A program made the position numbers and the translations under genes. Below are positions 17,101 to 19,071 of a DNA stretch of 19,071 nt, in pieces. The notes under the pieces are model-generated. The model saw nothing but the letters and a program-made list of their open reading frames with translations. It made no database searches and had not been told where the DNA came from. The stretch comes from DASYQD01 sp036005845 (GTDB taxonomy: Bacteria > Acidobacteriota > Thermoanaerobaculia > Multivoradales > JAIOJS01): NCBI GenBank assembly GCA_036005845.1, contig DASYQD010000115.1:1-19071 (forward strand). The letters are read 5' to 3'. Within the stretch, counting starts at the first letter, position 1. Each line of letters opens with the position of its first letter.

Positions 17101-17613
17101 AGTAACGACGTGCATGCGCTCGGACCACCCGCCCTGAAGCGGCGCCAGCAGCTCGGCATATAGGCAAAGCTGCAGGAGCGTGCCCGCCCGCGTCCTCTGA
17201 GCCAGCTTCGTCTCATACGGCTCGTAGAGCCAGCCGCGCGAGGACTCCGGCGCGGCGACGCGAATCAACACGTCCGGGCGACCGCGCCAGCCGCCGCCGA
17301 GCAGGGTTCCCTGCGCGATCACCTCGACGCCGCGCTCGATCGCGCCGCGCGTCCGTGCCGTTGCCGCCATCGGGTCTTCAGCCGCCGGCATCTCCTCGAC
17401 GCCGAGCCCTTGCGTGCGAAGGTGATCGAGGAACGCCCGCTCGTGCTCGCTTCCCCGCCAGCGCAGCGCGTCGAGTTGGGGATCGGGAAAGAACCGCGGC
17501 TTCGGCCGCTCGCCCGCGGCAACCGAGAGCTCGAGCTGTGTCAGATGACGGCAGGCGAGATGACGAGCGACGTCAGTGGCGGATAGAACGAGGCCGGCTG
17601 GTCCGTGCTCCAT
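14038..17613 (-). CDS. TM0106-type RecB/Cas4-like nuclease, RNase H-like and SF1 helicase fusion
   Basis: The 1191-residue protein has three enzyme modules. (1) Residues 1-~235 are a Cas4/AddB-like PD-(D/E)XK nuclease. It has C21 in RHLACRHLTQLEL, RPDVL and YEPYETKLA for metal binding, and a second cysteine cluster CAHCDLCGFAVEC near 217-230 that would complete a 4Fe-4S site. (2) From about 325 to 510 lies an RNase H-like 3'-5' exonuclease fold with FLDLEGD, YHFGHYE and YNRDDC. (3) From about 755 onward is an SF1 DNA2/NAM7-like helicase with GPPGSGKT (K773), VDEAG (D898/E899), GDPQQL, VDKFQGQQ and NVATSRAR. This matches the TM0106 (TIGR03491) family fused to a helicase. DNA processing is implied; the physiological role is not established. 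The C-terminal ~27 residues are low complexity and overlap higA. The start at 17613 has a moderate AAGGGTGAG upstream. Confidence 0.9.
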   Translation of the reverse strand: MEHGPAGLVLSATDVARHLACRHLTQLELSVAAGERPKPRFFPDPQLDALRWRGSEHERAFLDHLRTQGLGVEEMPAAEDPMAATARTRGAIERGVEVIAQGTLLGGGWRGRPDVLIRVAAPESSRGWLYEPYETKLAQRTRAGTLLQLCLYAELLAPLQGGWSERMHVVTPRQAFMPESYRVQEYLAYYRVVQRSLLESTRGRIGERERPPTYPVPCAHCDLCGFAVECAARWRQDDHLCLVAGMRRSAERELVHVEVSTLGALAVWSPSTEWRPERGARASYLALHEQAALQLSSRDLMVPLHHLLPVEDKEGLARLPEPSPGDLFLDLEGDPFCGEGGLEYLFGLAAVAAEGDEQRYKCWWALDRAEERRAFEQTIDRVMATWHDHPGLHVYHFGHYEPTALKRLSTRHGTREEEVDRLLRAERFVDLHQVVRQSLRAGVESYSLKQLEGLYDFRRQAPLREAGRVRAELAAALERGWGGLIEASARELVERYNRDDCLSTQALRDWLEARRGELLARGAEVPRPAPGGEGQPSEQLSERLAHVRAVAGQLLAGVPETAAQRSAEQQAVWLLAHSLEFYRREQKVAWWEFYRLAELDTASRQEEPRAIGGLRFESRTEGSGPTILPTDRYHFPPQEVDARAKKAYVDEERPLGTIVGLDASQGWVVVKKTRECVDVHPDSVFLFDDIGPKPKDDALLRLAEWVSGEGGVDVHGRARAGRDLLLRRPPRGCELHDGSLRLPAEEVVAAACRLGLELDGGVLPIQGPPGSGKTYTGARMIARLVRAGRRVGVTALSHKVIRKLLDEVMQAARDEGGDVRCLQKVSELSEDARTVPPRPKGGRGGAPTPPLPPGITETTKNDDVDRCLAAGAVDVVGGTAWLWARAELAEGLDVLFVDEAGQMALADVLAVSAATRNLVLLGDPQQLEQPIQGTHPEGCDATALEHLLAGAPTVAADRGLFIEHTRRLHPAVCRFTSEQFYEGKLQSLPGLERQALAAAAPFDHSGLYYLPVDHEGCSNASPEEARAVAALVAHWRATGAEWVDEHGKRHPLTLKDVLVVAPYNAQVALLRDALPEGAQVGTVDKFQGQQAAVVIYSMTTSAPEEASRGMEFLYSRNRLNVATSRARCACVLVANRRLLAPECHTPRQMRLANALCAYVESAAEVSWPLAVASEASAAAVPPRTGPPPSAR

Positions 17614-17719
17614 GGAGTCTCACCCTTCGGAAAGCAGGAGTCGAAGTGCCACAAATGGTAGCTGGTCGATGACGTAAACTTTCCCGCACCTCATCGCATC
17701 GCCGTTTGCTGGAGGCAGG
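17614..17719. promoter_or_regulatory. Divergent intergenic region between nuclease-helicase and TerB_N genes
   Basis: This 106-bp gap must hold both promoters if each gene has its own. It is less GC-rich than its surroundings (for example ACAAATGGTAGC, GACGTAAACTTTCC), but I find no confident -35/-10 pair on either strand and no clear palindrome. GGAGG (17711-17715) serves the plus-strand gene. Confidence 0.35.
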
Positions 17720-18100
17720 GTGGAGCAGCTCTGGATCGTCATCGCCGTCCTCGCCGCGGTCCTCCTTTGGCTCGTCTGGCGAAGACCACGCGGACCCGCC
17801 TCCACACCGCGGTTGACGCCCGAGCTACGAGCGATCGAGCCACCACGTCCGCCGTCGCCCCCGCAGCCTGCTGCACCGCCAACTGCCGAGGCCGCGAACC
17901 CAGTGCCGCAGACCGACGCCGCCGGGGCTGCGTCCCACGTCGCCCGACCCGCCGTGTCGCTGCCGCCGCGGACGCGCGTGCAGCCGACGAAGACGTCCCA
18001 GGCGCTGGGCCGTGCCGCGCCGCCTCCGGGCGCGCGCTGGGTCCAGGCCGCCGAGGCGGTGGTGGTGAGAGGCCAGACATTGCCGGGCGGCATGCTCTAG
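17720..18100 (+). CDS. TerB_N-domain protein, N-terminal segment up to in-frame TAG (possible sngA-like)
   Basis: GTG start, with GGAGG 4 nt upstream. The first ~20 residues are a membrane anchor (EQLWIVIAVLAAVLLWLVW), followed by a basic stop-transfer stretch (RRPRG) and a Pro/Ala-rich linker to about residue 95. From about residue 100 the sequence ARWVQAAEAVVVRGQTLPGGML is the beginning of a TerB_N domain (PF13208-like), normally continuing as YVG. Here codon 127 is TAG. Translated alone, this would be a 126-residue anchored stub without the domain core. The same frame continues after the stop with the missing domain. It is divergent from the nuclease-helicase gene. Confidence 0.7.
   Translation: MEQLWIVIAVLAAVLLWLVWRRPRGPASTPRLTPELRAIEPPRPPSPPQPAAPPTAEAANPVPQTDAAGAASHVARPAVSLPPRTRVQPTKTSQALGRAAPPPGARWVQAAEAVVVRGQTLPGGML
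18098..18100 (+). other. In-frame amber codon inside the TerB_N domain
   Basis: The local reading is GGML-TAG-VGTGLP. From memory of the family, this position is tyrosine (GGxxYVG), so TAC or TAT to TAG is a one-base change. The histidine kinase and higB genes both end in TAG here, so TAG is read as stop in this genome. There is no frame change across the codon. Confidence 0.85.
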
Positions 18101-19071
18101 GTCGGCACCGGGCTTCCCACGCTGCGGGATTGGTCCTCCGATCCGGAGCCTGCCCTCATCGATCCCGCCCTGCCGGTGGAGGGCCGCAATCCCGAACTCG
18201 CCGGCGAGTCGATGTCGTACTGGCCTTCCTACTCGTCCATCTCGCCACGGGCCAGGGCCGGGTATCTCCATTGGCTGTCGGGCGGCCGGCAGCTACCTGA
18301 CATCGGCATCGGTCACGTATTTCTCTTCTTCTACGGCCTCGAGCGGCGGCTGCTCGCCGACGGCGCGCGCGGCCAAGTCGCGACTTCCGAGGTCGACGCG
18401 ATCCGCGGCGAGATCGAGCGGCTGCTGGCGCTCTACGCCGACCGCAGCCACTCGTTCCGCCGCTACGGCTCGAGCCTGTTGGGAGCGAGCCTCCTGCTGC
18501 GGAAGGTGATCGACGTCGACAGCCTCCATCCACCGACGCAGCGCGAGGGTTGGGAGCTTCCCATGGCCGTTCGGCTGGCGATCGGATCGCTGGCGAAGGA
18601 GGGCAAGCCGCTGCCGGCCGAGTGGGCGCTGTCGTGGGTGCTCACCGCGCCGGAGATCTTGTTGCGCACGCCGGCGCAGCGCTGCCCCGACGAGCTGCGC
18701 GAGCTCTTCCTGGCGCGCTACCGCGACGAGCACGGCGATGGCCTCGTGTTGCGCGAGAACAAGACGCGTCTCCAGGTGCAGTACCAGCCGGCGAGCGCGT
18801 CGTTCGGCGGCGCCGTCAACCTCACGGTCGACTTACCCGACGTGGCCAGCACGACGGCGCCGCTGGATCGTCTGCGCCGGCTCGCCGAGCAGTGCTCCAC
18901 CGATCTCGATGCCTACAGCCGCTGGGTTGGACGCACGGGCGACACCGCGAGCCCGGCGGCTGTCGCGCTCTTGCCGGCCGCGCTCGCCGCCTCGCGCGGC
19001 GACGACTCGACGCGCGCGTTCGACCTCTGGCTCGACGAACGGCTGGCGTCCGGCGGCCCGGCGCTGGTCGA
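18101..19071 (+). pseudogene. TerB_N-domain protein, downstream segment (3' partial)
   Basis: This frame continues the preceding segment and stays open for 323 codons to the window edge. It contains the conserved heart of TerB_N: EPALIDPALPV, YWPSYSSISPRARAGYLHWLSGG, then GHVFLFFYGLERRLL, IRGEIERLLALYADRSHSFRRYGSSLL. An all-helical remainder follows. TerB_N proteins usually carry TerB and TerB_C domains further on, which would lie outside. Possible internal restarts are GTG 18176 and ATG 18212, but both would lose the membrane anchor and domain start, and neither has a good ribosome site. It is called a pseudogene only because of the TAG; if that is a sequencing error or is read through, 17720 to beyond 19071 is one intact gene. 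TerB-family proteins act in stress and phage defence, and Shango SngA is of this type. Confidence 0.65.

Noticed and set aside
18098..18100. Genome-wide reassignment of TAG to an amino acid
   Set aside because: The histidine kinase (6490-6492) and higB (13808-13810) end at TAG exactly where their families end, so TAG is a working stop here.

Overview
The window is very GC-rich bacterial DNA with tightly packed genes on both strands. It carries ELWxxDGT-repeat secreted proteins, a zinc-ribbon/TM/CnaB-like protein, a MEDS-domain hybrid histidine kinase and a matrixin-plus-FnIII protease. The left-hand ELWxxDGT protein ends in two tandem copies of a ~110-residue domain whose core reads DTGYFWFF...HFWVF.GALSNVEY.LTVTDT. 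I associate this combination with Acidobacteriota, probably the Thermoanaerobaculia side. That assignment is from memory and is not proven by the sequence.

Layout. Positions 1-1483 hold the 3' end of an ELWxxDGT protein. It is followed by a 223-nt gap with three stem-loops and then a Uma2-family PD-(D/E)XK protein (1707-2318). A membrane-anchored zinc-ribbon/CnaB-like protein follows (2503-4275), then tRNA-Asn(GTT) with its own good sigma70-type promoter (4349-4423). Next come a MEDS hybrid histidine kinase (4645-6492) and a two-gene NatA/NatB-type ABC-2 exporter whose genes overlap (6669-8841). A D-amino-acid-oxidase-like flavoenzyme (8997-9998) converges on a secreted matrixin protease (10016-11575, minus). 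Upstream of the protease lies a minus-strand pair, an MFS transporter and a Mut7-C RNase-domain protein, joined by a TGATG overlap.

The right-hand third (about 13.47-19.07 kb) looks like a defence or stress island. A higBA toxin-antitoxin operon sits behind a 19-bp palindromic operator squeezed into a 34-bp divergent promoter shared with the MFS gene. HigA converges on, and overlaps by 83 bp, a 1191-residue fusion of a Cas4/RecB-like Fe-S nuclease, an RNase H-like domain and an SF1 helicase (TM0106/TIGR03491 type). Divergent from the helicase, 106 bp away, is a membrane-anchored TerB_N-domain gene that runs off the window. TerB-domain, ATPase and DEAD-box helicase triplets are the known Shango anti-phage system, so this could be its first gene, with any partners beyond the right edge.

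The most striking single observation is in that TerB_N gene. An in-frame TAG (18098-18100) falls exactly where I expect a tyrosine in a GGxxYVG motif, and the frame then stays open with clear TerB_N homology to the window end. Two other genes here end normally in TAG, so the code is not globally reassigned. A recent nonsense mutation, a sequencing error or readthrough are the options.

A second pattern is a small family of stem-loops after stop codons. Three are each followed by the same 11-mer CGCCCCCGCCC, and two of them differ by a compensatory base-pair change.
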